A stretch of 64,000 nt of DNA. Source: Gari tellinella (Eukaryota > Mollusca > Bivalvia > Cardiida > Psammobiidae). The stretch covers positions 80,078,328-80,142,327 of the forward strand of contig OV277866.1 of assembly GCA_922989275.2 (NCBI GenBank), read 5' to 3'. Numbering within the stretch: the first letter of the stretch is position 1; each line of letters begins with the position of its first letter. The notes under the pieces were generated by a model. The model was not told the DNA's origin and searched no databases. It saw nothing but the letters and a program-made list of their open reading frames with translations. Below, piece by piece: positions 45,868-54,805 of the stretch. The translations under genes and the position numbers were made by a program.

Positions 45868-45908
45868 TTATATTGTTATTGTATAATGGGCTAATTTTAT
45901 TTTTTCAG

Positions 45909-45986
45909 ATAAAGAGAGTGGGCTGGTGAAAGAAGGTGATGACGGCTATGAGGAGGTGTCTCCTGACGACAACAGTCAAGGTGGAA
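45909..45986 (+). CDS. FGFRL1: FGFRL1-like exon: acidic linker between Ig1 and Ig2
   Basis: A 78-bp exon between TTTTTTCAG and GTAAGT, phase 1 at both ends, so it could be skipped without breaking the frame. It encodes DKESGLVKEGDDGYEEVSPD followed by DNSQGG, with about ten acidic residues in 26. In FGF receptors the Ig1-Ig2 linker holds an acid box; vertebrate FGFRL1 has a longer, less acidic linker here. The exon is isolated by a 39-kb intron before and a 3.9-kb intron after it. The call rests on splice sites, phase and position, since the sequence is too short and plain to recognise alone. Confidence 0.82.
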
Positions 45987-46620
45987 GTAAGTGTTAATTT
46001 TGCCTGTTGCCATGGAAACAACAAAACCCACACCCACACCCAGCATCTTGGTAGACAGTAACCCTGTAATGAAATAATTCTGTGGTTACTTTTGTCTCTG
46101 TCATGACTTGAAAAATTATCCCAACCTTGCTAAATGCAATATAACATACAAACATGCCAAACCAGACTCAAAGAGTTTACTTTGGTTGAATACTAGAATT
46201 AAGACATTGACATTTTTGCAATCATCTAAAAACAATTATTCCTTGCTTTAATGGAATCATGATTATCTGAGTAAACGTTTTTGAAGATCAGGGTAAATAC
46301 ACATGTATGTATCTTGATTTAGTGAACTATTTAGCAGTAAATTTGGTCCCCTTTTCAGGAGGTTCAAAGACCAAGAGTTTTGTCAGCATTTTGTATATTC
46401 TTTTTTGTACACATTCCAGACTTTTGTAATTATGGCATGTTTATCCCAAGTATTATTTCTTACTTGTTGTCAAGTAAATGTATAAATATTCAGTACTTAC
46501 TTAGATATATAACAAAACATCCATACAATGGCAACTTGATAAAGAACTAAGAATGCCTATAAAAGTTCAGACTACTGCTTAAAACATGACAAAAGACAGG
46601 AGTTAATGTGCCTTGAAATA

Positions 46621-46706
46621 CAGCGCTCCCTCTCTACAACAACACTCAAGGGGAGACAAAAATTGTGCCGGTTGTTTGGAGGGAGTCGTTGTAGGGAGGG
46701 AAAATG
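46621..46706. mobile_element. W1 MITE, short foldback copy
   Basis: CAGCGCTCCCTCTCTACAAC opposite GTTGTAGGGAGGGAAAATGG; about 85 bp. Confidence 0.68.
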
Positions 46707-46724
46707 GGTTACATTTGCAAAGAG

Positions 46725-46765
46725 CTTGAATCAAGATCAGACAGGTCTGCACCGTTTGTCATGTA
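46725..46765. repeat. CAAACAG-type hairpin remnant
   Basis: AGAGCTTGAATCAAGATCAG with GTCTGCACCGTTTGTC. Confidence 0.45.
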
Positions 46766-47104
46766 GGATAAATTTATAAGTAACATTGTTGAACATTGTT
46801 CATTTAAAAAAACAACCCTTAAATTAATTGGAAACAAGACATTTTCATAAATCTTGGAGTTTCTGACAAGTCAAAGAATGAAGCTTAGACGTAACAGATT
46901 TTTATTAAGAATTGAGTTGCCATTGTATACTTGTTTAAGTGTTTTCTGTTACAATATCAATGTTGTGCATTTATGTGCATACCAAATAATTCTACACACA
47001 TAATCTCTTCTCTGTTTCAAGACTTTGCACTCTCTTTTAGCAATATCTGTGTAAATAAGAATATTGTTAAGTTCTGAAATTGAATAGTCATTGTAGTCAA
47101 GCAT

Positions 47105-47220
47105 AATTATTCATATATACAAACAAACTTCCATATATCAAACTCTCTTAAAGTTGAACATGTTTGTATTTCAAAGTTAAGCCACATTTTGACTTTGAAA
47201 TAAAGATATGTTTTACTTAA
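47105..47220. mobile_element. H1 MITE, worn
   Basis: ATATATCAAACTCTCTTAAA and GTTTGTATTTCAAAGTTAAG / ACTTTGAAATAAAGATATG. Confidence 0.6.
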
Positions 47221-47466
47221 TCCTTTGAACCCTAGTCCCGCATATATGCGTGCTTTTCAAACAGTGTACATGTGAATAGTACACTTGTCCTATGCAAACA
47301 GTGAAGACTCAGATCAGAGGGCTCCGAAAGGAGCCCTCTGATCAGGGTCTTCACTGTTTGTCATAATGCCAAACATTGACAAAACAACCCATACAAGTCA
47401 GAAATGGACTAGACTAAAATGGAAACTGGAATTTTCCATTTAAAGTTTTAGGGAGGAAAGAGTTAA
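47217..47466 (-). mobile_element. M2 MITE, complete
   Basis: TTAATCCTTTGAACCCTAGT to AGGGAGGAAAGAGTTAA. Hairpin 47295-47360, loop GAAA. Confidence 0.92.
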
Positions 47467-47492
47467 GTTAGCGAGAATGAAATATGGTTGAT

Positions 47493-47742
47493 TTAAACCA
47501 TTACCCCATAAATACACATTTTATGCCTTTATTTTTTCCTCCATTGAATAAAACAGTTCCAATTTATACAGCCAAGAATATGTACAATAAGAAATCGTTC
47601 CTATATTCTAGCAGAAGATAGCTTAAAGCAGACTGAAAATAAAACAGAATGTGCCTTAAGGCGCATTCTGCTTTACTTTCCGCCTGCTTTAAGTTGTCTA
47701 CTTTCTTCAAATCTAGAAACAGGCTATGGGGTAATGGGTTAA
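47493..47742 (+). mobile_element. M1 MITE
   Basis: TTAAACCATTACCCCATAAA to GGGGTAATGGGTTAA; apex GTGCCTTAAGGCGC. Confidence 0.9.
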
Positions 47743-48134
47743 GCGAGTCAGAAATACTGAAATTCAACTACAGAAATGCAGAACAATTTGAGTTAGGTGA
47801 GTTTGGAGTATCTAAGTTTGACTGTATTTCAAATTTGAATATTATGTTTCTGTAGCTTAGTACAAGAGCACTTAAATAACTGGATTGCATTCTATATATT
47901 GCTTTTGTGTAAAACTTGGCTTAATAATCAAAGATGCTTTCAAAATGCTTTATAAAGCACAGAGACATTGCTTATCCATTGCTGTTTAATGATTTCACAT
48001 ATTGCATATGCATGTATGTAATAATTTTAATACCTCATGAGACTACATAATTTGTTAGTTAAGAGCATATATTACACATGTATTGCTTTCTAGAGCACTG
48101 CAAACTCGTGAAACAGGGCCTGTGATAATAACTC

Positions 48135-48393
48135 TTAACCCATTACCCCATAACCTGTTTCAAGTATAGAAGATATGTGACCTTTTAAAGCAGGCTGAAA
48201 GTAAAGCAGAATGCGCCTTAAGGCCCATTCTGCTTTACTGGCAACCTTCTTTAAGCTACCATCTGCAAGAAATATAGAAAATATTTATCATGATACATAT
48301 TCATGACTGTATCAATTGCAACTAATTTCTTAAATAGATGAAAATGAAAAAATTAAAGTGGTAAAAAGGTTTATTTATGGGGTAAGGGGTTAA
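48135..48393 (-). mobile_element. M1 MITE
   Basis: TTAACCCATTACCCCATAAC to GGGGTAAGGGGTTAA; right arm CTTTACTGGCAACCTTCTTT is worn. Confidence 0.89.
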
Positions 48394-48534
48394 GACAGCA
48401 TTTATTGCATAACTTTGACGGAATACAGTGTATCCGATACAGTCAATGTCCTGTGTGTTATTGTCCAATATTCCATGAAAAAGCATGCATTATGTAACAT
48501 ACCTAATACTACAGGTGGTGGCTATTAATTGCAG

Positions 48535-48598
48535 AATAAAAGAATATCGAAAGCTATTAATGAAGCTTTTTGTATTACTTATATCCTACAAAATAGCC
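48535..48598. repeat. P1-type hairpin remnant
   Basis: TGCAGAATAAAAGAATATCG with AAGCTTTTTGTATTACTTAT. Confidence 0.45.
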
Positions 48599-48729
48599 AA
48601 CTGTTCTATTGATTTCCGATAAATCCATGTAAAGTACTATACATAATTTGACTATATCAAAATTTTATTTAAAACATGGTTGTCCTTCAATGAAATCCAT
48701 TCTGAGTATGTATTTGAATTGAATGTTAA

Positions 48730-48815
48730 GTCAAAACTCAATATCTCAAACTCGCTTAAATTGAACATACCCTGCCATGGTATTTCAAAGTTCAAACGTG
48801 GCTTAGCATAAGCAA
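48730..48815. repeat. H1 remnant
   Basis: CAAAACTCAATATCTCAAAC and TATTTCAAAGTTCAAACGTG. Confidence 0.55.
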
Positions 48816-49078
48816 GTTTGAAAAAATCATATATTCTGAAAAGGGAATTGCCATAATAAATTATATATTCTGAAAAGTGAATTGCCATATTAAATTTTCG
48901 GTATGTTTTAATAGAATTTAAAGATTTCAGTGTTTCAAAATTAAATTGACTAGTGTCTTCACAGTTTTAATTTAAAGTAACAGCTTTAGCTTATTTAACA
49001 TGAACAAATTTCATTAATAAAGTTAAATTGAGAAAGCTATATTATAGTGTTTACAGTAGAATGGATACATGAAGATGG

Positions 49079-49151
49079 CACACTGCCTGTGTGTTGACAA
49101 TAATAATGACCCCTGGATGACTGCCTGTGTGTTAACAATGATGATGACCCC
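49079..49151 (+). repeat. Tandem duplication of about 36 bp
   Basis: ACTGCCTGTGTGTTGACAAT and ACTGCCTGTGTGTTAACAAT, each followed by a GATGACCCC-like end. Confidence 0.7.
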
Positions 49152-49257
49152 ACATTTTTTTCTTACTTATTTTAAAACATATGAAAAACTGCATAGGAAG
49201 ATGTTAATTTTATTTTCCATTAATATTTGTGCTAAAAATCTTGTGTCTGTTGGAAAA

Positions 49258-49319
49258 AGTTTGAGACCCAATAAGGCAATGAGTAAACTGGTGTCTCATT
49301 GGGCTCTTAACTGTTTGTC
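49258..49319. repeat. CAAACAG-type hairpin, diverged
   Basis: AGTTTGAGACCCAATAAGGC with GTCTCATTGGGCTCTTAACT and TGTTTG. Confidence 0.6.
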
Positions 49320-49335
49320 ATTCTTGATTTATTTT

Positions 49336-49408
49336 GATGCATTCTGCTTGATTTTCAACCTGCTTTGGGGGTTACCTGTCTTCAAAACTAGAAACAGGCT
49401 TAAATGCC
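49336..49408 (+). mobile_element. M1 right-half fragment
   Basis: GATGCATTCTGCTTGATTTT through ACTAGAAACAGGC; no TTAA end. Confidence 0.65.
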
Positions 49409-49527
49409 CAGGGTAAAATGATATTCTTTAGGGCGGCTGTTCTAGTACAAGTTTAACTTTACTTTTATGCATATCACAAAATGGGTCATTATCATTATTC
49501 AGTATGTCACTTGCAATAACATACCTT

Positions 49528-49783
49528 CAGGGCTGCCATAAGTTGATCATAAAAATCCTAAGATTTCAAATTTTAAATACTTTAGACGCAATTTTACTAA
49601 TCGTACCTTTACCCAATGGTCTGTTTCTTGGTTTGAAGACACATTACTGCTTAAAACAGGTTGAAAGTAAAGCAGAATGCGCCCTAAGGCGCATTCTGCT
49701 TTACTTTCAGCCTGTTTTGAAATACCATCTGCTAGTATAAAAATCTGAATACTTAGGAAAAATCCGGAGAAATGGCAGCCCTG
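49528..49783 (+). mobile_element. N1 chimeric MITE, TSD TACCTT, 68 bp before the Ig2 exon
   Basis: CAGGGCTGCCATAAGTTG to GAAATGGCAGCCCTG, flanked by TACCTT at 49522-49527 and 49784-49789. The M1 core hairpin has AAAACAGG/CCTGTTTT arms and apex GCGCCCTAAGGCGC. Confidence 0.93.
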
Positions 49784-49853
49784 TACCTTGATCTTTTTGT
49801 TCAGTTTCACCCGCATGAGATGTTTCTTTTTTTCTCTTCCTTCCTTTGAACAG

Positions 49854-50144
49854 TTTCACCCCATTTCTTAGAAGAGCACAAAATGAAAAGAAACAGTGTC
49901 ATAGAGCAGCCGGTCAATAGCACCGCCCGCCTGAAATGCCGTGCGGATGGTAATCCCCGGCCGCACATCCATTGGGTAAAAGACGGTCACGTGACCTTGT
50001 CTGATGAGAGGAGTGAAAATAAGAATAAACGTCTTTGGACGTTGATATTGCGAGACTTACAAGAAAGTGATAGCGGCACCTATGAATGTGTTGTCTCAAA
50101 CAAACACGGTGTAATCAATTTCACATATTCCCTAGAAATAGTAG
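49854..50144 (+). CDS. FGFRL1: FGFRL1-like exon: Ig domain 2
   Basis: A 291-bp exon from TTTGAACAG to GTAAGC, phase 1 at both ends. It reads ISPHFLEEHKMKRNSVIEQP then an Ig domain with LKC, IHWVKDG, WTLILRDLQESDSGTYECVV and a closing YSLEIVG. Vertebrate FGFRL1 Ig2 has the same landmarks (MKRR.I..PVGSSVRLKC, ITWMKDD, WTLSLKNLRPEDSGKYTC). Ig2 is the main FGF- and heparin-binding domain in the family; the basic MKR stretch at its start fits heparin contact (inference). An N1 MITE ends only 68 bp upstream. Confidence 0.95.
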
Positions 50145-50244
50145 GTAAGCATGATAAAACAAAGGTCTACCATAGAATAACCTGCCTTTTAGAACCTTGC
50201 TAGATTTTTCAATGCATTTTGGTGCTTAGACTTCACCCATTGAA

Positions 50245-50480
50245 TTAACCCATTACCCCATAAATACGCCTCTATTTTATTCCTCCTCTGTAGAAAATAG
50301 TTCCAATTTATACAGTTATGAAAATATACCATAAGTTTCTATATCCTAGTAGACATAAGCTAAAAGCAGGCTGAAAGTAAAGCAGATTTCATCTTAAGGC
50401 ACATTCTGCTCTACTTTCAACCTGCTTTAAGTGGACACTTGCATTCAAAGCTAGAAAGAGGCTATGGGGTATAGGGTTAA
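50245..50480 (+). mobile_element. M1 MITE
   Basis: TTAACCCATTACCCCATAAA to GGGGTATAGGGTTAA; left apex arm worn (GCAGATTTCATC). Shares its TTAA with the next M2. Confidence 0.89.
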
Positions 50481-50727
50481 CCCTTTGAACCCTAGTCCCG
50501 CATTTAGGCGTCCTTTTCAAACAGTACACATGTGAAAAGTTGCTTTATCCTATGCAAACAGTGAACACCCAGATCAGAGGGCTCCTTACGGAGCCCTCTG
50601 ATCTGGGTCTTCACTGTTTGTCATAATGCAAAACATTGACAAAAACAACCCTTAAAAGTCAGAAATGGACTATACTTAAATGGAAACTGGGATTGTCCAT
50701 TTAAAGTTTCAGGGAGGAAAGAGTTAA
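50477..50727 (-). mobile_element. M2 MITE, complete, 251 bp
   Basis: TTAACCCTTTGAACCCTAGT to CAGGGAGGAAAGAGTTAA. Hairpin 50555-50620, loop TTAC. Confidence 0.92.
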
Positions 50728-51183
50728 ACAAGCTTTTTCTTTAATTTCCATCTGTACCATCTGACATGTGATTTTGAGGTGTTTGTCACCATGATATCTA
50801 AAGGTATGACAACAGTGCAGACTCAGATCAAAGGCTACGGTAGCTTCTTGGATGTATATTCTTAATCATAATTAAGTACCTGCTGGCACTTTAAGGGTCA
50901 AATGCATTTGGAACTTTCTGCATAACTTTTATCCTTGCTATAAAAATTGACAATGAGCATATTTTTTTGTGTTGCTTATTAGAGATGTTTAACTGTAATG
51001 TTTTCTTGGATCATTTTCATAATACTATGTTTCTTATAATGACTTACATGTATATGATATTGTCGAAGATAGGTGCTTTAAGTAGTATGAATGTGAAGTG
51101 GAATGCTAGAGTGTTGTCCTCAAATAAAACCCTCAAAATCAGTTTTTATGTTTTTCAAACTGAACAAAAGACATTTTCAGTGG

Positions 51184-51248
51184 CAAACAGTTTCAAACCA
51201 GGTTATACACCACACTAAGTGGTGTCTGATCTGGCTCCAAACTGTTTG
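51184..51248. repeat. CAAACAG-type hairpin
   Basis: CAAACAGTTTCAAACCAGGT with TCTGGCTCCAAACTGTTTG; apex ACACCACACTAAGTGGTGT. Confidence 0.68.
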
Positions 51249-51423
51249 CAAATATTACCCAAGTTAACCTTAGAATTATAGCTACCTTCATTTAAAATCC
51301 TGAATTAGCTATGTTTCTGAGTGGTCCTGATAGCAATTTTCTACCTTTATTTGTCATTCAAGCACAAGTCAAACATGTATTAAGGTAACACTCAAATGAA
51401 ATTAAACATTTTATAGTCCCAGC

Positions 51424-51730
51424 TTAACCCATTATTCCATAAGTACCCCTTTTACGCCTTTTAATTTATTTCTCCACTAAACAAAATAGTTTCACTAAGT
51501 GGAAATATTTTCTTTATTGGCGGAATACATTAAAGGCGTAATGACTATAATTTAAACAGTCATGAATATGCACCATAGAAAATATTTTCTACATTCTAGC
51601 AGATGGAAGCTTAAAGCAGGTTGAAAGTAAAGCAGAATGTGCCTTAAGGCACATTCTGCTTAACTTTCAACCTGCTTTAAGTGGTCACTTGTCTTCAAAG
51701 CTTGAAACAAACTATGGAGTAAAGGGTTAT
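51424..51730 (+). mobile_element. M1 MITE with extra inserted segment
   Basis: TTAACCCATTATTCCATAAG to GGAGTAAAGGGTTA, about 307 bp. Extra text GGAAATATTTTCTTTATTGG near 51501 looks like part of a second M1. Confidence 0.85.
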
Positions 51731-52320
51731 TGCTGGATAAAACATTGTGGCAGGCTCCAGATATCACCTGGCTTTAGAGAGATCATTATTCAGTGATCTT
51801 TTCACACAGGTTTGACTGTTTATTTTTTATGACATTGTGTTTGTAGCCTGCACTGATATTACTTGCATGCTTCTTGCTTATTCAGCTGCAAACACTGCTA
51901 AAACCTCAAATCTTCAACATTTAACCTACAACACTGCTAGGTATCATGATCAACACTTTTAATGCCAATTAAATGCTCTGCAACAATTACCTGCATAGAC
52001 AGACAGAGGCACAAACCATGCTTTCTTGCTAACCATATTTCTGCTTATTTCTCTTTCTCAATAACTATGGTTAAAGCAGTTGGGCCTACAAAACTGCTTA
52101 AACTCACATCAATCTGGCATCATTTTGAATTTCCCATAATATTATTTCAGTTTTTAACCCAAGCTAAATTATGTTTAAACATTGACAAAATTGTATAATA
52201 AACTTGTTTCTTTCCCTCCATTGTTATAGCTATTCTAAAAAATCACAAATTCTGTATAAGAGAAAGTATTTTACACTAGCTTGGAGATTTCTTCTTTACT
52301 TCCATCCTGATCAAAATAAT

Positions 52321-52405
52321 ACATGTTCCCTCTGTACAACAATACCCAATGAGAGACAGATTGTGTTTGTTGTTTGGAGGGAGTTGTTATGGGGAGTGAA
52401 AATTA
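52321..52405. mobile_element. W1 MITE, partial
   Basis: TGTTCCCTCTGTACAACAAT with GGAGGGAGTTGTTATGGGGA. Confidence 0.6.
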
Positions 52406-52444
52406 ATACCCTTAAAGTACTGAATATGACCTGGCTTAGATTTG

Positions 52445-52509
52445 CAAACAGTTTGAACCCAGATAAGACACCACATAATGCAATGTCTGATCTGGACTCA
52501 AATTGTTTG
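52445..52509. repeat. CAAACAG-type hairpin
   Basis: CAAACAGTTTGAACCCAGAT with ATCTGGACTCAAATTGTTTG; apex worn. Confidence 0.65.
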
Positions 52510-52651
52510 TCACTCGTCTTTACGTTTCTTGTCGATTGTCCAATAACTACTAAATGTCCAAAAGGTTAAAACAGACTACAGCAAGTGTAAGTTGGTAAAA
52601 TTGATATACATGTACATGTAATTGATGGTACTTAATGTTTTGATATTTCAG

Positions 52652-52770
52652 GCAAATTAAAGGCTAAGCCAATCTTGATAGGCCCTTACCCACTCAACCA
52701 GACAGTGTCCATAGGACGCACTGCATCATTCCTGTGTAAGGTGAAAAGTGAGGTGAAGCCACACATACAG
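52652..52770 (+). CDS. FGFRL1: FGFRL1-like exon: first part of Ig domain 3
   Basis: A 119-bp exon from TGATATTTCAG to GTAAGG; it enters in phase 1 and leaves in phase 0. It encodes GKLKAKPILIGPYPLNQTVS then IGRTASFLCKVKSEVKPHIQ, matching vertebrate FGFRL1 (KPVLTGTHPVNTTV...FQCKVRSDVKPVIQ). FLC supplies the first Ig3 cysteine. The split after HIQ puts the core Trp at the first codon of the next exon. NQT is a possible N-glycosylation site, conserved in position with the vertebrate NTT. Confidence 0.93.
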
Positions 52771-52808
52771 GTAAGGCTTTAACAGTTTGTTATCAATTAT
52801 TAGTATAA

Positions 52809-52907
52809 TTTTACATCGCTTTTAACAGTATTTCAGTCATATCGCAATGTCCAGCTAATTACAGGTGGAGGAAGATCCCAGAACTGTTAAAAGCGATGTA
52901 AACTCAT
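52809..52907. repeat. Short inverted repeat in the Ig3 intron
   Basis: TTTACATCGCTTTTAACAGT near 52813 is matched by its reverse complement ACTGTTAAAAGCGATGTAAA ending near 52903, with about 50 bp between. It may be an unrelated small MITE. Confidence 0.6.
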
Positions 52908-52998
52908 AAGAAATCAAATCAAATGATAATTACAGCAATTACAAAGGGTGTCCAAACAAATGGCAAACATTGCAGAGTTTTTGCTATTATATTTTCAG

Positions 52999-53106
52999 TG
53001 GTTCAAGTGGATGGATTTAAAGCAGTCTGATTATTAGCACCAAAACAACAGTATAGATATCTGTGGCCAGAATTCTTATTGGGGTTTTTTACTGTAATAT
53101 TTTCAG
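52999..53106 (+). pseudogene. Duplicated exon head, unit 1 (dead)
   Basis: After ATTATATTTTCAG it resembles the start of the second Ig3 exon (TGGTTCAAGTGGATGG) but reaches an in-frame TAG after 12 codons. It is the most diverged of the five extra units and lacks the normal exon continuation, so it is probably the oldest. Confidence 0.75.
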
Positions 53107-53202
53107 TGGTTTAAGCGGATGGATAAGCAGTCTGATTATGAGCACCAAAACAACAGTATAGATATCCGGGGCCAGAAGTTTATTGTGCTATTATATTTTC
53201 AG
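53107..53202 (+). pseudogene. Duplicated exon head, unit 2 (96 bp)
   Basis: 83 bp nearly identical to the real exon start, then 13 bp of the intron end (ATTATATTTTCAG). The 96-bp length keeps the frame. Reading on into unit 3 meets a TAA caused by a 4-bp insertion there. Confidence 0.82.
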
Positions 53203-53302
53203 TGGTTTTTAAAAGCGGATGGATAAGCAGTCTGATTATGAGCACCAAAACAACAGTATAGATATCCAGGGCCAGAAGTTTATTGTGCTATTATATTTTC
53301 AG
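53203..53302 (+). pseudogene. Duplicated exon head, unit 3 (100 bp, frameshift)
   Basis: Same unit with a 4-bp insertion near its start (TGGTTTTTAAAAGCGG), which shifts the frame. If its acceptor were used, translation would stop within a few codons. Confidence 0.8.
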
Positions 53303-53434
53303 TGGTTTAAGCGGATGGATAAGCAGTCTGACTATGAGTACCAAAACAACAGTATAGATATCCGGGGCCAGAAGTACCAAAACAACAGTATAGATATCCG
53401 GGGCCAGAAGTTTATTGTGCTATTATATTTTCAG
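53303..53434 (+). pseudogene. Duplicated exon head, unit 4 (132 bp)
   Basis: The 96-bp unit plus an internal 36-bp tandem duplication (CAAAACAACAGTATAGATAT occurs twice). The frame stays open through this unit and into unit 5. Confidence 0.8.
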
Positions 53435-53529
53435 TGGTTTAAGCGGATGGATAAGCAGTCTGATTATGAGCACCAAAACAACAGTATAGATATTCGGGCC
53501 AGAAGTTTATTGTGCTATTATATTTTCAG
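53435..53529 (+). pseudogene. Duplicated exon head, unit 5 (95 bp, 1-bp deletion)
   Basis: A 1-bp deletion (GATATTCGGGCC instead of GATATCCGGGGCC) shifts the frame, leading to TAG inside the true exon. Only the next acceptor, at 53527-53529, gives an intact Ig3. Confidence 0.8.
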
Positions 53530-53773
53530 TGGTTTAAGCGGATGGATAAGCAGTCTGACTATGAGCACCAAAACAACAGTATAGATATCCGGGGCCAGAA
53601 GTTTATTGTGCTGAAGACTGGCGAGGTGTGGGAGGATGATCAGGGGCTGTTCCAGAACAAGATCACCATTAAGAATGTCCTACCTGTAGACGTGGGCATG
53701 TACATATGTCTGGGCAGTAACTCTGTCGGCTACAGCTTTCGTAGTGCCTTCTTGTCCTTGTCTGACAGAATGG
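53530..53773 (+). CDS. FGFRL1: FGFRL1-like exon: second part of Ig domain 3
   Basis: A 244-bp exon from ATTATATTTTCAG to GTAAGT, phase 0 in and phase 1 out. It starts with the Ig3 core Trp ([20 protein letters not shown]), continues with [19 protein letters not shown] and ends [20 protein letters not shown]. Vertebrate FGFRL1 has WLKR...[22 protein letters not shown]...[20 protein letters not shown] chose this start over five upstream copies of the same acceptor because the others lead to stops or frameshifts. The last ~118 bp are duplicated just downstream. Confidence 0.93.
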
Positions 53774-53941
53774 GTAAGTATTGTAGATGTTACTATAAAT
53801 AGAAACAAGATCACCATTAAGAATGTCCTACCTGTAGACGTGGGCATGTACATATGTCTGGGCAGTAACTCTGTCGGCTACAGCTTTCGTAGTGCCTTCT
53901 TGTCCTTGTCGGACAGAATGGGTAAGTATTGTAGATGTTAC
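53774..53941 (+). pseudogene. Tandem duplicate of the Ig3 exon tail and its donor
   Basis: 53804-53921 repeats the end of the Ig3 exon almost exactly, followed by the same GTAAGTATTGTAGATGTTAC intron start; the offset is 148 bp. One substitution is visible (TCT to TCG at the Ser codon). The junction falls at a shared AACAAG, and the same intron text (TAAATAGAAACAAG) resumes after the W1 insertion at 54280. The copy has a donor but only a weak acceptor (AAATAG), so it is probably not a separate exon. Confidence 0.78.
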
Positions 53942-53943
53942 TA

Positions 53944-54279
53944 CAGTGTTCCCTCCCTACAACGGCCCTCCCAACAACAAATCCCTCCTGACAACCACCC
54001 TTGCCCCAGTTCCCTAAACAGGACAATTATGTCCAACATTTCAAAGTTGCAATAACATCTGCTTAAAATTGTCGTCTGCTGTTTTTCTCAAAGTAACATA
54101 ATGGACATTTTGACAGATAAAAAACTTAATGAGGAGTGACAAACAGCTTGAATCGAGATCTGATCTGGATTCAAGCTGTTTACAAATGTAAGGCAACTTC
54201 CCTCCCTATAAGGACTCCCTCCGAACAACACACCTAATCTTTGTCTCCCTTTGGATGTGGTTGTAGAGAGTGAACGCTG
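53944..54279. mobile_element. W1 MITE, TA target site, after the exon duplicate
   Basis: CAGTGTTCCCTCCCTACAAC to GGTTGTAGAGAGTGAACGCTG, with TA on both sides. It interrupts the second copy of the intron start (GATGTTACTA | TATAAATAGAAAC). A CAAACAG-type hairpin (about 54140-54184) with GTCGTCTGCTG lies inside. Confidence 0.82.
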
Positions 54280-54805
54280 TATAAATAGAAACAAGTTTGT
54301 TACAGAATGTCAGTAACCCACTCACCTGAGTGCCAGAAACGGGCAGGAGGCCTAATAACTGGTTATTGGCCCCGTAGAAACGGTATCTCTATATTTAGAA
54401 ACAGAACTAATACTGCATTATACACATGTATTATGAATTCTATAAATGTTGACAACATTGAACTTCAAAATAAATGATGGTCACAGTGTCAACTTCAATA
54501 CTTAATATACCTTGCATTTCTTGAAGAGTTCTTCCGTCTTTTTTGTCAGCTAAAGCTGTGCTCTAATTAATTAAATTAATTAAATGATAATTTGATAATG
54601 AATTTTATCAAATATAATTTTTCTCTGTATAAGCACTAGATTGCATGACCGAGTCACTGATCGACAGAAATCCATGTTCAGATAGTTAATGATGTTCATG
54701 CGAATAATGAATTAAAATTTTCCATAATGGTGTTGGTTATGAATTGTTAATGACTATCAGTCATTAGGTATGTCAGTCTGTTTACTTTGATGTCTCAGTC
54801 ACAAC

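Larger units (their letters stand above)
6724..45908 (+). other. 39-kb intron between the Ig1 and linker exons
   Basis: The intron starts GTAAGT after the Ig1 exon and ends TTTTTTCAG. It holds most of the MITEs listed below, two tRNA-like remnants and a 950-bp foldback. Stretches over 300 bp in which I recognise nothing are 7569-8003, 8626-9082, 9341-9781, 10033-10600, 11250-11764, 12900-13382, 17848-18189, 18540-18877, 20240-20850, 22439-23296 (two hairpin remnants), 23861-24341, 25802-26307, 27772-28368, 32605-33145, 33691-34050, 34279-34612, 36282-36838, 37495-38140, 40258-40515, 41496-41873, 41985-42433, 43010-43328 and 44244-44625. Confidence 0.8.
45987..49853 (+). other. Intron between the linker and Ig2 exons
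   Basis: GTAAGT to TTTGAACAG. It contains a W1 fragment, an H1 remnant, M2, two M1 copies, hairpin remnants, a small tandem duplication and an N1 element ending 68 bp before the Ig2 acceptor cleavage site. I recognise nothing in 46000-46620, 46770-47104, 47743-48134, 48816-49078 and 49152-49257. Confidence 0.8.
50145..52651 (+). other. Intron between the Ig2 and first Ig3 exons
   Basis: GTAAGC to TGATATTTCAG. It holds an M1 and an inverted M2 sharing one TTAA, a second M1, two CAAACAG-type hairpins and a partial W1. Nothing was recognised in 50728-51183 or 51731-52320. Confidence 0.8.
52771..53529 (+). other. Intron within Ig3, carrying duplicated exon heads
   Basis: GTAAGG to ATTATATTTTCAG. 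Besides a short inverted repeat at 52809-52907, the region 52999-53529 consists of five extra copies of the start of the next exon, each behind its own acceptor-like TTTTCAG. Confidence 0.8.

Noticed and set aside
52999..53529. Duplicated Ig3 exon heads as mutually exclusive exons like FGFR IIIb/IIIc.
   Set aside because: The copies hold only the first 83 bp of the exon, lack donors, and carry stops or frameshifts.
53804..53921. The duplicated exon tail as a real extra exon.
   Set aside because: It lacks a convincing acceptor and starts mid-domain; the breakpoint homology shows a simple tandem duplication.
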